DNA of 8,094 bases from Terriglobia bacterium (GCA_020072905.1 JAIQGB010000373.1:1-8094); one strand, 5' to 3'. Counted from the stretch's first letter, positions 1 through 7,064 are shown. Notes: a model not told the origin generated them from the letters alone. Translations and numbers: made by a program.

Positions 1-1607
1 GGGCCACGCACGGCCGCCCCACCGAGCCCAACGCCCACCCGCACCTGGATTGCGCAGGCCGGATTTTCCTCGTCCATAACGGCATCATCGAGAATTACCA
101 GGTGCTGAAGAAGCGCCTCCTTGCCGCCGGCCATACGTTCCGCTCCGAGACGGATACGGAGGTGCTGGCCCACCTCGTCGAGGAGGCGTATCAGGGTAAC
201 CTCGAGACGGCCGTGCGGAGGGCCCTGTTGCAGGTGCAGGGCACTTACGGCATCGCCGTATTGCACGTTGCGCATCCGCAGCAGATCATTGTCGCGCGGC
301 GGGGCAGCCCCATCATCCTGGGCGTGGGCAAAGGCGAGTCGCTCGCCGCTTCGGACGTCTCCGCGCTGGCGCAGCACACCGACCAGGTCGTCTACCTCGA
401 AGACAACGAGGTGGCGCGGCTCGAGCCCGGCGAATTCTCCATTACCACGCTCGAGAACCGTCCGGTCGCGCGGGACACGACCCAGCTCGAAGTAGGCCCG
501 GAGGCAATGGAGCGCGGCGCGTTCCCACATTTCATGCTTAAGGAAATCTTCGAGCAGCCGGATGCCGTGGAGAACGCGCTGCGCGGCCGGCTCAATCACG
601 CCGAGGGCGTCGCCAAGCTCGGCGGGCTCGAGTCGGTCTTCGACCGCCTCCAGCAGGCGCGGCACTTCATCATCGTCAGTTGTGGCACCAGCTACTACGC
701 GGGACTCTACGCGCGCTACGTCTTCGAAGCGCTCACCGATCTGACCGTCGAGACCGAGCTCGCCTCCGAGTTCCGCTACCGCAAGCTCAATCTGCGGCAG
801 AACACCGTGGTGCTCGCCATCAGCCAATCGGGCGAGACGGCGGACACGCTCGCCGCGCTGCGCGAGGCCAAGCGCAAAGGTGCGCTGGTGCTGGGCCTGG
901 TCAACGTGGTGGGCAGCACCATCGCCCGGGAGACCCACGCGGGCGTCTATTGCCACGCGGGGATTGAAGTGGGCGTCGCCTCGACCAAATCCTTCACTTC
1001 ACAACTTACCATCCTGGCGCTAATGGCCCTGCTCGTGGGCCGCGGGCGCGACCTTTCCTACGAAGAAGGCATGTCCATCATCCACGGTCTGGAAATGGTG
1101 CCCGGACAGATGCGGGAAATCCTCGCGCAGTCCGAGCACATCCGGCAGCTCGCGGAAAAATACTCGGGCGCGGAGCACTTTCTCTACATCGGGCGGAAAT
1201 ATCAGTACCCGCTTGCTCTCGAAGGCGCACTGAAGCTCAAAGAAATCGCCTACATTCACGCCGAAGGCTACGCCGCCGGTGAGATGAAGCACGGGCCCAT
1301 CGCGCTGATCGATCCGAAGTTTCCCACCATGGCGCTCGCCCCGGAAGATGGCTCTTACGAGAAGGTGATCTCGAACATCCAGGAAATCCGCGCGCGCGAG
1401 GGCAAGATTGTAGCGATCACTTCCGCGGGGAATACCAAGCTTGGCTCACTCGTGGACGATGTGATCGAAATTCCGCGCAACCACGAAATCCTTACGCCGC
1501 TCCTCAGTGTCATTCCTCTCCAGCTTTTTGCCTACCACTGTGCCGTCATCCGCGGCTGCGACGTCGATAAGCCCCGCAACCTCGCCAAGAGTGTGACGGT
1601 GGAATAG
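1..1607 (+). CDS. glmS: Glutamine--fructose-6-phosphate aminotransferase (isomerizing), 5'-truncated
   Basis: GlmS converts fructose-6-phosphate and glutamine to glucosamine-6-phosphate and glutamate in the cytoplasm, the first committed step to UDP-GlcNAc for peptidoglycan and LPS. The reading frame is open from base 3, so 534 residues are visible; the family is about 610 long, so about 75 N-terminal residues, including the catalytic Cys of the glutaminase domain, lie outside the window. What remains of the glutaminase domain shows ATHG, NAHPH and HNGIIENY near bases 3-100, and later RGAFPHFMLKEI. Two SIS domains follow, with SCGTSYYAG (about 678-704), SQSGET (about 825-842), ASTKSFTSQL (about 979-1008), and EGALKLKEIAYIHAEG and EMKHGP (about 1219-1300). 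The C-terminus DKPRNLAKSVTVE is the typical GlmS tail. The stop is TAG at 1605-1607. Repeat element and galE (convergent) follow immediately. No glmS ribozyme or promoter can be judged because the 5' end is absent. Confidence 0.97.
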   Translation, partial: ATHGRPTEPNAHPHLDCAGRIFLVHNGIIENYQVLKKRLLAAGHTFRSETDTEVLAHLVEEAYQGNLETAVRRALLQVQGTYGIAVLHVAHPQQIIVARRGSPIILGVGKGESLAASDVSALAQHTDQVVYLEDNEVARLEPGEFSITTLENRPVARDTTQLEVGPEAMERGAFPHFMLKEIFEQPDAVENALRGRLNHAEGVAKLGGLESVFDRLQQARHFIIVSCGTSYYAGLYARYVFEALTDLTVETELASEFRYRKLNLRQNTVVLAISQSGETADTLAALREAKRKGALVLGLVNVVGSTIARETHAGVYCHAGIEVGVASTKSFTSQLTILALMALLVGRGRDLSYEEGMSIIHGLEMVPGQMREILAQSEHIRQLAEKYSGAEHFLYIGRKYQYPLALEGALKLKEIAYIHAEGYAAGEMKHGPIALIDPKFPTMALAPEDGSYEKVISNIQEIRAREGKIVAITSAGNTKLGSLVDDVIEIPRNHEILTPLLSVIPLQLFAYHCAVIRGCDVDKPRNLAKSVTVE

Positions 1608-1736
1608 TGAATGGTAAATTCTGAATTATGAATGATGAATTCTAAGTGTTCCGTTGCGCGGGATCGCTCACAACAAGAGAGCCTCAGGCTCGAGCCAAGA
1701 AACTGGACCCGGAAGATTCACAATTCAGAATTCTTC
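1608..1736. repeat. Heptamer-repeat element with inverted arms
   Basis: The left arm begins directly after the glmS stop and consists of 7-base units of the form TGAATNN or TAAATTC, in exact register at 1608, 1615, 1622, 1629 and 1636, with a decayed unit at 1643. The right arm has the complementary units (ATTCACA, ATTCAGA, ATTCTTC) at 1716, 1723 and 1730, also period 7. Bases 1617-1633 and 1716-1732 are inverted copies with one mismatch in 17. A core of about 65-80 bases between the arms is richer in G and C. The right arm lies inside the 3' end of galE and supplies its stop codon. This could be a small non-autonomous element or a decayed repetitive palindromic sequence; no transposase or ORF is inside. 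The periodicity is directly visible; the mobile nature is inference. Confidence 0.7.
1670..1691 (-). terminator. Weak candidate intrinsic terminator for galE
   Basis: Read on the minus strand, downstream of the galE stop, GAGCC-TGA-GGCTC (1679-1691) forms a 5-bp hairpin with a 3-base loop. It is followed by the T-rich stretch TCTTGTTGT (1670-1678). The stem is short and the T tract interrupted, so termination would be weak. It lies in the core of the heptamer element, between two convergent genes. Confidence 0.35.
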
Positions 1737-2695
1737 TCGTGCCATTTCCAGGCGCTTGCGACGATCGAGTCGAGGCCTGTGTGCTTGGGCTTCCAGTTGA
1801 GGACTTCCATGGCGCGCGCTGGGTCGGCGACGAGGATAGGCGGGTCTCCGGCGCGGCGTGGGGCATCCCGGAAGGGAACTTTTCCGTCGCAGAACCGGCC
1901 CACCGCGGCAATCACCTCGCGCACGGAATGACCCGTGCCCGTGCCCAGATTGAGCGCCACGCTCTCGCCGCCACGGGCAAGATACTCGAGCGCGCGCACG
2001 TGCGCGTCGGCAAGATCCGCGATGTGGATATAGTCGCGAATCGCGGTGCCGTCGGGCGTGGGGTAATCGGCGCCGAAAACTTCGACGTGGGGCCGACGTC
2101 CGAGCGCCGCCTGAATCACCAGCGGAATGAGGTGGGATTCGGGATGATGCTCCTCGCCGAGTTCGCCGTCGGGGTCGGCGCCCGCGGCGTTGAAGTAGCG
2201 CAGCGCCACCCAGCGCAGTCTATACGCCGCACCATACGCGCCGAGCGCGCGCTCCATCATCAGCTTCGTTTCACCGTAGGGGCTCGCAGGCCTCGTGGGA
2301 TGGTCTTCGGGGATCGGGACCTTCTGGGGAATGCCGTAGACTGCTGCCGACGATGAGAAAACAATCGCCTGCACGCCTTCGTCAAGAGCCGTATCGAGCA
2401 GCCGCAGCGTGTTGACCACGTTGTTCCAGAAGTATTTACGCGGGTTCTCGACCGACTCGCTGACCTGGATGCTGGCGGCGAAGTGCAGGATCGCTTCAAT
2501 GCGGTGGGCGTTGAGGGTTGTGGCGAGCAAGCGCGTGTCGGCCAAGTCGCCCTCGACCGAAGCTCCCCACTTGACAGCCCAGCGATGGCCGCTGCTCAGG
2601 TCGTCGTAGACAATCGGCTCGTGCCCGGCCTGCGCCAGAGCCTTCGCCGTCTGGCTTCCGATATATCCCGCACCGCCGGTGACGAGAACTCGCAT
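1718..2695 (-). CDS. galE: UDP-glucose 4-epimerase
   Basis: GalE interconverts UDP-glucose and UDP-galactose using tightly bound NAD, supplying UDP-galactose to surface polysaccharides. It is an extended SDR enzyme: the Rossmann glycine motif GGAGYIGS is at residues 7-14, the catalytic Ser region FSSSAAVYG at about 113-121, and the YxxxK pair is Tyr140 and Lys144 (YGETK). RYFNAAGADP and TPDGTAIRDYIHIADLADAHV are classic GalE substrate-domain motifs. The length of 325 residues fits the family (about 330). The frame is open further upstream, but I chose the ATG at 2693-2695: it begins directly before the MRVLVTGGAG nucleotide-binding strand, as GalE proteins do, and has an AGGGAG Shine-Dalgarno sequence about 11 bases upstream. 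Upstream codons carry no family features. It is convergent with glmS and divergent from the sensor gene. Its last residues (KNSEL and stop) are encoded by heptamer repeats, so the original C-terminus may have been replaced. Confidence 0.96.
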   Translation of the reverse strand: MRVLVTGGAGYIGSQTAKALAQAGHEPIVYDDLSSGHRWAVKWGASVEGDLADTRLLATTLNAHRIEAILHFAASIQVSESVENPRKYFWNNVVNTLRLLDTALDEGVQAIVFSSSAAVYGIPQKVPIPEDHPTRPASPYGETKLMMERALGAYGAAYRLRWVALRYFNAAGADPDGELGEEHHPESHLIPLVIQAALGRRPHVEVFGADYPTPDGTAIRDYIHIADLADAHVRALEYLARGGESVALNLGTGTGHSVREVIAAVGRFCDGKVPFRDAPRRAGDPPILVADPARAMEVLNWKPKHTGLDSIVASAWKWHEKNSEL

Positions 2696-2748
2696 GGTCA
2701 GAACCACTCCCTGCGAACGACCTCCGTCCGAATCGGCAAAGCGAGCAA

Positions 2749-2776
2749 GATATACCGCAACAGGCCCAAGACGCAA
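2749..2776 (-). promoter_or_regulatory. Candidate sigma70-type promoter of galE
   Basis: On the minus strand TTGCGT (2771-2776) and TATATC (2749-2754) are separated by 16 bases, giving 3/6 and 4/6 matches to the -35 and -10 consensus. Transcription would begin near 2742, leaving a leader of about 47 bases before the galE ATG. The match is modest and was found by eye. Confidence 0.3.
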
Positions 2777-3184
2777 TTCTCCTCTGGGAAATAAGTGCAT
2801 CCTGATCCCGGCCGGCAACTCCGCTAAGGTTGCGCGTTTGCTGAGAGCCGACTAGCCTTCCAGGCACGGCTGCTGCGATCGTGTGACCCAGCCCCGTCCG
2901 TTGTGAGCACGCCAGATCCCTTCCTCAGAAATGTGGGCCGGTGGGGCGAAGAATCTACACCCCGCTAAGAAGAATAGTCCCTTGCGGGCGGCTGTTGCTT
3001 CGCGGGGTACCACCGAAACGGGCGAACCGCTCGGAGCGATCCTCAACACAGCTCATTTCCTCAAACCCCCTCTGGGCTGACAACGAAGCTGCCGATTGGA
3101 CCTTAGTGTTGACACAAGCCTTCTGCATTCAATAGGTTCCATTTGCGGGCGACGGGCCGCCGCGGTCGGGCCATCCCCAGTGGT

Positions 3185-3198
3185 TTGACATATGTCAA
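3185..3198. promoter_or_regulatory. Perfect 14-bp palindrome, possible operator
   Basis: TTGACATATGTCAA is a perfect dyad without a spacer, the size of a dimeric repressor site. It also contains TTGACA, the -35 consensus, on both strands, but no matching -10 lies 16-18 bases away on the plus strand. It sits about 105 bases upstream of the candidate sensor-gene promoter. The regulator is unknown. Confidence 0.35.
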
Positions 3199-3289
3199 TC
3201 CCGCCTTGCAAGGCTCTGCCGTGTCCCCTTTGCTGAGCCAGCAGGAGACTCCTACGGCATAATACTTGCACGCTGCTTGAATAAATGTT

Positions 3290-3319
3290 TTGGCCAGTTC
3301 GTGCGAGTCGTGCTAGAGT
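3290..3319 (+). promoter_or_regulatory. Candidate promoter of the GGDEF/HD-GYP gene
   Basis: TTGGCC (3290-3295, 4/6 to -35) and TAGAGT (3314-3319) are spaced by 18 bases, and TGC directly before the hexamer makes an extended -10. Initiation would fall near 3326, giving a leader of about 210 bases. The candidate upstream of gmhA has the same design (18-base spacer, TGCTAGA.T). Confidence 0.42.
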
Positions 3320-3421
3320 TGGCAGAAGGGCTTTGCAAGTCGCCAATCATAGTGATGGAGTTTCGGCCGGGAGGGCGTAGCCGTCGGTATTTTTGTCGGG
3401 CCCCGGAAGTTGACGTAGTGA

Positions 3422-3480
3422 CTGGCCGAGAGACTTCGGATGCTTGGCGTAGTGCAAGCGAGCCGACTTGAAGTGGCCGG
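3422..3480 (+). promoter_or_regulatory. Possible folded leader of the sensor gene
   Basis: In the predicted 5' leader, CTGGCC (3422-3427) can pair with GGCCGG (3475-3480) to close a domain. Inside it GCTTG (3442-3446) pairs with CAAGC (3455-3459). An alternative CCGA/TCGG hairpin (3426-3429 with 3436-3439) competes with the closing stem. No c-di-GMP riboswitch consensus was recognised. Stems are short and may be chance. Confidence 0.18.
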
Positions 3481-3526
3481 ACGATTGGTTACAAATAGGC
3501 CGCCGCGGAGCGGAGATCAGGCCTGC

Positions 3527-3532
3527 GAGGAG
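3527..3532 (+). promoter_or_regulatory. Ribosome-binding site fixing the GTG start of the sensor gene
   Basis: GAGGAG lies 5 bases before the GTG at 3538-3540. This is a strong Shine-Dalgarno sequence with suitable spacing, and it supports translation from this GTG rather than from the start codons after the frame break. Confidence 0.65.
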
Positions 3533-3537
3533 TTGAA

Positions 3538-4053
3538 GTGAACCAGGATGTGCTTGCAGTTCTCATCGCTGTTTCCATGCTCGTCGTGTACTTTCTCTAT
3601 CAACGACCCCACCTTCGCGAGGAGCGGGCCTGGAGCGAAACAGGCCTTCTCAGGTACTCCAACCTTCATCTCTTCACGACCACGCTCAGTGAGATTGGTG
3701 ACCCCAAGGAAATGGTTGAGCAAATGCTCGACCGCACGCTGCAATCCCTTGCCGCGGGCGAAGGGTGCTTCGTACTGCAAACTCCCCTACCGGAGGGGCT
3801 GCAATACTTAAGTGGGAGAGGACTATCGGATCGAGCCATCGAACGATTGTCCAGTGATCCCTTGCATGCTTACCTCGCCAACAGCGGTGCGCCTGTGAAA
3901 TCGCGTAGATGCGTTCGGCTTCCAGGTCCGCGTCGGCCAGGGAAAGCGCGTTCAGATTCTCGATCTTGCCGCCGAGTTGCGCCTCGCACAGGGCCACGCG
4001 CAATTCCGCGCGCTCATGATCGCGGCCCGAGAGCTTCGGGAGCAGGGCTCTGA
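3538..4053 (+). CDS. N-terminal part of a membrane-anchored GAF sensor (frame-broken; coding through about 3897)
   Basis: The product starts with GTG and a good Shine-Dalgarno site. Residues 5-21 (VLAVLIAVSMLVVYFLY) form one hydrophobic membrane helix. A short charged linker follows, and from about residue 40 a helical and beta pattern typical of the first half of a GAF domain (LFTTTLSEIGDPKEMVEQML, then GEGCFVLQ and GLQYLSGRGL). After Val120 (codon 3895-3897) the frame turns Arg/Pro-rich and loses GC-rich third positions, which means it is no longer coding although it stays open to 4053. The coding signal passes to the next frame, which continues into the downstream GAF-GGDEF-HD-GYP ORF. I therefore read this as the 5' part of one gene of about 920 codons, not as a separate 171-residue protein. 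The ligand of the GAF domain is unknown. Confidence 0.72.
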   Translation: MNQDVLAVLIAVSMLVVYFLYQRPHLREERAWSETGLLRYSNLHLFTTTLSEIGDPKEMVEQMLDRTLQSLAAGEGCFVLQTPLPEGLQYLSGRGLSDRAIERLSSDPLHAYLANSGAPVKSRRCVRLPGPRRPGKARSDSRSCRRVAPRTGPRAIPRAHDRGPRASGAGL

Positions 4054-6301
4054 ATTCCGCCTGCGCGTCGCCCACCATGAAAGTCTGCAGACCCTTCACC
4101 ATATTGGTGGCGCGCTCAGCGCATCCTTCGACCCTGACGTGCAGATGCAGATTCTGCGGACCGAACTGAAAGGTCTGCTCGGCACGAGCAACTTTTCCCT
4201 GACATACCAGGATCCGGCGAGCGGAGAAGTCGAGACCGTGCTCGCCTTCGAAAACGAAGCAGGGGAGGAGGAGGTTGAGGACAAGGGGCTTAGGGACTAC
4301 GTTCTTGCGACCCGCGCACCCTTGTGGATTGCCTACAACGTGCTGGGCAGGTCCCGCCGTCTCGGCATCGCCTCAATCGATGCGCGCATTCGCACGTGGT
4401 GCGGTGTCCCGCTTCGTTTCTCGGATGGATCGATGGGCGTCTTGGCGGTTGCAGACTTCGAGCGCGAATACGCCGTGAGCGAAGAGCAGTTCAATTTCCT
4501 GGAGGTCCTCGCGAGTGGAATCACCGTGGCGATTGAAAACGCACGGCTCTTCCAGAGAGAACAGCGCCGGGCGCGCCACTTGGCGCTTTTGAATGAGTTG
4601 GGACGGAACGCGTCTGCCGTCCTCAATCCCCAGGAACTCCTTTCGGGCATTTGTCGGCAGATCCGCGGCGATTTCGGCTACGACTTGGTGCGTATTGAGA
4701 CCTTGGACGGGTCGCGGGGTGACCTGGTGATCGAAGCCGAAGAGGGCTACGGGTCGGAGGTGCTGGGCCGGCGCTCGAGAATCGGCAAAGGTCTGGCGGG
4801 TGCGGCGGTGGAGAGCGGCGAGCCCGTTCTTTCCACCCGCGTGGACAAAGATGCGCGATACGTTGCCCTCGCGCCCCGGGTCCTCTCGGCCATGAGCATT
4901 CCTCTAAGGTTCAGCGGCCGGACGCTGGGGGTCTTGAGCTTTGAGAGCTACCGCGCGAATGACTTTTGCTCACGCGACGCCCTCACGCTGGGGATGCTCG
5001 CCGACCAGTTGGCCATCGCTCTGCACAATGCGCGGGCGTTCCAAACGGTTCAGGAGCAGGCCATCACCGACGGCCTGACGGGCTTGAAAACTCACCGGTT
5101 CTTCCGCGAGGCGATCGAAGCCGAGTGGCGGCGCGCGGCGCGGTCGGGCAAGCCTTTCTCGGTGATCATGATGGACCTCGACCGCTTCAAGCCCGTGAAC
5201 GACCAGCGGGGCCACCTCGAAGGCGACAAAGTGCTGGTCGCCGTGGCGCGCCTGCTCGAAAGCCGTTCACGGCAATCGAGTGTCGCGGCGCGATACGGGG
5301 GCGATGAGTTTGCCATCCTGATGCCTGATGCGGCGGTGGAGCAGGCGGAGCTCCTGGCGGAGCGCTTACGCACAGGTCTGACGTCAGATTCTTATCTCGC
5401 CAAGCATGGGGTCACGGCGAGCATCGGCATTGCCAGTTTCCCCACCCACGGAGCGACGCCGGAAGAGATCCTGAACTTTGCCGATTCTGGAATGTACGTC
5501 GCCAAACACGGCAAAGGAAATCAGGTGTGCGTTGCCTCCAATGCCGCGCCCTCCGCACACGTCGAGGCCTATCTGGGCGTCGCCCTCCAACGCATGATTT
5601 CCACGGGACCCGAGGTTTTCGAACACTACTTGCAGAACATCCGGCAGGCCACGCAGGGCGTTTCCGCGGAAGCCATCTCTCTGCTCGATACCGTCGCCGC
5701 CCTGGCCTTCGTGATCGATGCCAAAGACCCCTACACCCGGGGACACTCGCATTCCGTGTCGCGCCTGGCCGCGCGGGTCGCACGCCTGCTCGGCTTGCCG
5801 GACGAGGAAGTGGAGGAGGTTCGCTTGGCCGCCATCCTTCACGATATCGGCAAAGTCGGCATACCGGAAAAGGTTTTGAACAAACCCGCACCGCTGACCT
5901 CCGAGGAATACGAAATCATCAAGAGCCATGCCGACCTGGGCTGGCGAATTCTGGAGCCCCTGAAGGTGAAGGCCATCGAACACATCCGCCAGATGGTGCG
6001 CCACCACCACGAGCGTTTCGACGGCCTGGGCTACCCGGACGGATTGAGGGGCGAAGAGATCCCGCTGGGGGCGCGCATCCTCGCCATCGCGGACGCCTAC
6101 GACACGATTGTGTCCGAACGCTCCTATCAGGTAGCGCGGTCGATCGAAGAAGCGACGGCGGAGCTCCGCCGGGGCCGCGGCGCGCACTTCGACAGTACCC
6201 TGGTGGATCTCTTCCTGGAGTCGCAGGAAAAATTGACCGATCCCCTCGCACCGGATCACGCCATCTGGACCGTTGGCCAGAACTTCCAGCAATCAGCCTG
6301 A
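3977..6301 (+). CDS. GAF-GAF-GGDEF-HD-GYP c-di-GMP turnover protein (main part of a frame-broken gene)
   Basis: This protein would both make c-di-GMP from GTP (GGDEF) and hydrolyse it (HD-GYP). With residue 1 at the TTG at 3977, two GAF domains cover about 36-190 and 203-352. The diguanylate cyclase domain covers about 362-520, with DLDRFKPVND at 400-409 and an intact GGDEF at 441-445. The HD-GYP domain covers about 570-750, with H590, HDIGK (H622, D623), H651, HHHE (676-679), GYP at 685-687 and D706, so the usual metal ligands are present. The inhibitory RxxD I-site is lost: residues 432-435 read RQSS. The frame is open from 3899, but neither TTG 3977 nor ATG 4016 has a Shine-Dalgarno sequence, so the true start is probably GTG 3538 and the gene is interrupted near 3895-3902. 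Without the N-terminal piece it would be a soluble, possibly unexpressed protein. It is convergent with gmhA. Confidence 0.9.
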   Translation: MRLAQGHAQFRALMIAARELREQGSEFRLRVAHHESLQTLHHIGGALSASFDPDVQMQILRTELKGLLGTSNFSLTYQDPASGEVETVLAFENEAGEEEVEDKGLRDYVLATRAPLWIAYNVLGRSRRLGIASIDARIRTWCGVPLRFSDGSMGVLAVADFEREYAVSEEQFNFLEVLASGITVAIENARLFQREQRRARHLALLNELGRNASAVLNPQELLSGICRQIRGDFGYDLVRIETLDGSRGDLVIEAEEGYGSEVLGRRSRIGKGLAGAAVESGEPVLSTRVDKDARYVALAPRVLSAMSIPLRFSGRTLGVLSFESYRANDFCSRDALTLGMLADQLAIALHNARAFQTVQEQAITDGLTGLKTHRFFREAIEAEWRRAARSGKPFSVIMMDLDRFKPVNDQRGHLEGDKVLVAVARLLESRSRQSSVAARYGGDEFAILMPDAAVEQAELLAERLRTGLTSDSYLAKHGVTASIGIASFPTHGATPEEILNFADSGMYVAKHGKGNQVCVASNAAPSAHVEAYLGVALQRMISTGPEVFEHYLQNIRQATQGVSAEAISLLDTVAALAFVIDAKDPYTRGHSHSVSRLAARVARLLGLPDEEVEEVRLAAILHDIGKVGIPEKVLNKPAPLTSEEYEIIKSHADLGWRILEPLKVKAIEHIRQMVRHHHERFDGLGYPDGLRGEEIPLGARILAIADAYDTIVSERSYQVARSIEEATAELRRGRGAHFDSTLVDLFLESQEKLTDPLAPDHAIWTVGQNFQQSA

Positions 6302-6439
6302 AGAGGGGAAGGCTGCCCGCCGACAGCCAGTCAAAGCGACGTCTCCAAGGCGCACTGTTCGTTTCCCCTGTAGAGTCGCGACCCACCTCAAAGTAGAAAC
6401 TCAGGGATTGTCCTCAAGGCCGTGGAGGCGCGCCGGAGG

Positions 6440-7057
6440 TCATGCCTTCCCGGAAATCGCCGCCACGCTGGCTCCAATCCGCGCCTTGAGATCGAGGAAG
6501 ATGAGGTGGGCCAGAATGAGGTGGGCGTCTTCGACGTGTTGCATGTGGTTGGAGGGAACGATGATGGGGCAGTCGAGCAGGTCTTTCATCTTTCCGCCGC
6601 CGCAGCCGGTCAGGCCGATATTGGTCGCGCCGACTCGGCGGGCGAGTTCAAGCCCGCGCAGGACGTTGGGAGAGTTGCCACTGCTGCTGATGCCGATGGC
6701 CACATCGCGCGCGCGAATCAAGTTCTCCATTTGGCCGGCGAAAACTTGTTCGTAGCTCAGGTCGTTACTCCACGCGGTCATCATCGGAATATTGTCGGTC
6801 AGCGAGATTGCCTTGAACCGGCGGATGTTCCTCAAGGCCGGCGGGCCGGGGAAGTGCGTGCCTTTGCCGAGGTCGGTGGCCAGATGCGAGGCCAACGCCG
6901 CGCTGCCACCGTTGCCGAACAGGAAAACGCTGCGGTCGTTCTGATAGGCTTTGAAGAGAATGTCGGCGGCTCGCTTGGTCTCTTCCAAAGGCAAGCTATC
7001 GACCACAATCTTCAGATCGCTGAGGTAATGAGCATATTCGCTGGCCGATTCGCTCAA
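6440..7057 (-). CDS. gmhA: GmhA-like SIS-domain sugar-phosphate isomerase (probable phosphoheptose isomerase)
   Basis: GmhA converts sedoheptulose-7-phosphate to D-glycero-D-manno-heptose-7-phosphate, the first step to ADP- or GDP-heptose for LPS core or glycan. The 205 residues form one SIS domain with FGNGGSA at 47-53, SSSGNSPNV at 124-132 (phosphate binding) and the C-terminal helix HVEDAHLILAHL at 174-185. Compared from memory with E. coli GmhA, the metal-site set His61/Glu65/Gln172/His180 corresponds to His58/Asp62/Glu176/His184, so two of four ligands are changed. The start is TTG at 7055-7057: it has AGGGAG 7 bases upstream and an in-frame stop 21 bases upstream, and no ATG occurs before residue 92. 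A candidate promoter lies at 7339-7368, downstream of the Mut7-C gene. No other heptose-pathway gene is in the window, so the substrate is inferred from family; another ketose phosphate is possible. Confidence 0.85.
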   Translation of the reverse strand: MSESASEYAHYLSDLKIVVDSLPLEETKRAADILFKAYQNDRSVFLFGNGGSAALASHLATDLGKGTHFPGPPALRNIRRFKAISLTDNIPMMTAWSNDLSYEQVFAGQMENLIRARDVAIGISSSGNSPNVLRGLELARRVGATNIGLTGCGGGKMKDLLDCPIIVPSNHMQHVEDAHLILAHLIFLDLKARIGASVAAISGKA

Positions 7058-7064
7058 GGGTTCT

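Larger units (their letters stand above)
2696..3537. other. Divergent intergenic region between galE and the sensor gene
   Basis: This 842-base gap has no convincing gene. Short ORFs on both strands show no family features, no good ribosome-binding sites and no consistent codon bias. What I can point to is a candidate galE promoter at 2749-2776, a perfect palindrome at 3185-3198, a candidate promoter for the rightward gene at 3290-3319, and potential stem-forming leader sequence at 3422-3480. The stretch 2800-3100 shows nothing I can name. No tRNA, rRNA or recognisable riboswitch is seen. The gap is long for a compact bacterial genome, so a small RNA or a decayed gene remains possible. Confidence 0.6.

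Noticed and set aside
1646..2356. Plus-strand ORF of 236 codons opposite galE
   Set aside because: It is the antisense shadow of a clear GalE, with no recognisable protein features.
2696..2818. Upstream extension of galE by 41 codons
   Set aside because: The extension has no family features, whereas the ATG at 2695 has a Shine-Dalgarno site and begins directly at the Rossmann strand.
2900..2960. Resemblance to a dispersed intergenic repeat (GATCCCTTC and GAAGAATCTA motifs)
   Set aside because: There is only one copy in the window and the similarity is from memory; it cannot be supported without a genome search.
3340..3537. c-di-GMP riboswitch (GEMM type) in the leader of the sensor gene
   Set aside because: The conserved GEMM core sequences are not found in the leader.
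3686..4102. Minus-strand ORF with Ala/Leu/Glu-rich, coiled-coil-like stretch across the frame break
   Set aside because: I considered a local inversion, because both strands look helical here. Plus frame 2 runs straight on into intact GAF domains, and base composition by codon position cannot separate the two strands, so inversion is not supported.
5384..6292. Long minus-strand ORF (302 codons) opposite the GGDEF/HD-GYP region
   Set aside because: It mirrors the codon pattern of the plus-strand gene, whose motifs (HDIGK, GYP) are unmistakable; the antisense product shows no known family features.
6302..6439. Terminator between the sensor gene and gmhA
   Set aside because: GGCTG/CAGCC (6311-6315 with 6324-6328) can form a short hairpin, but no T tract follows on either strand; no convincing terminator is seen.
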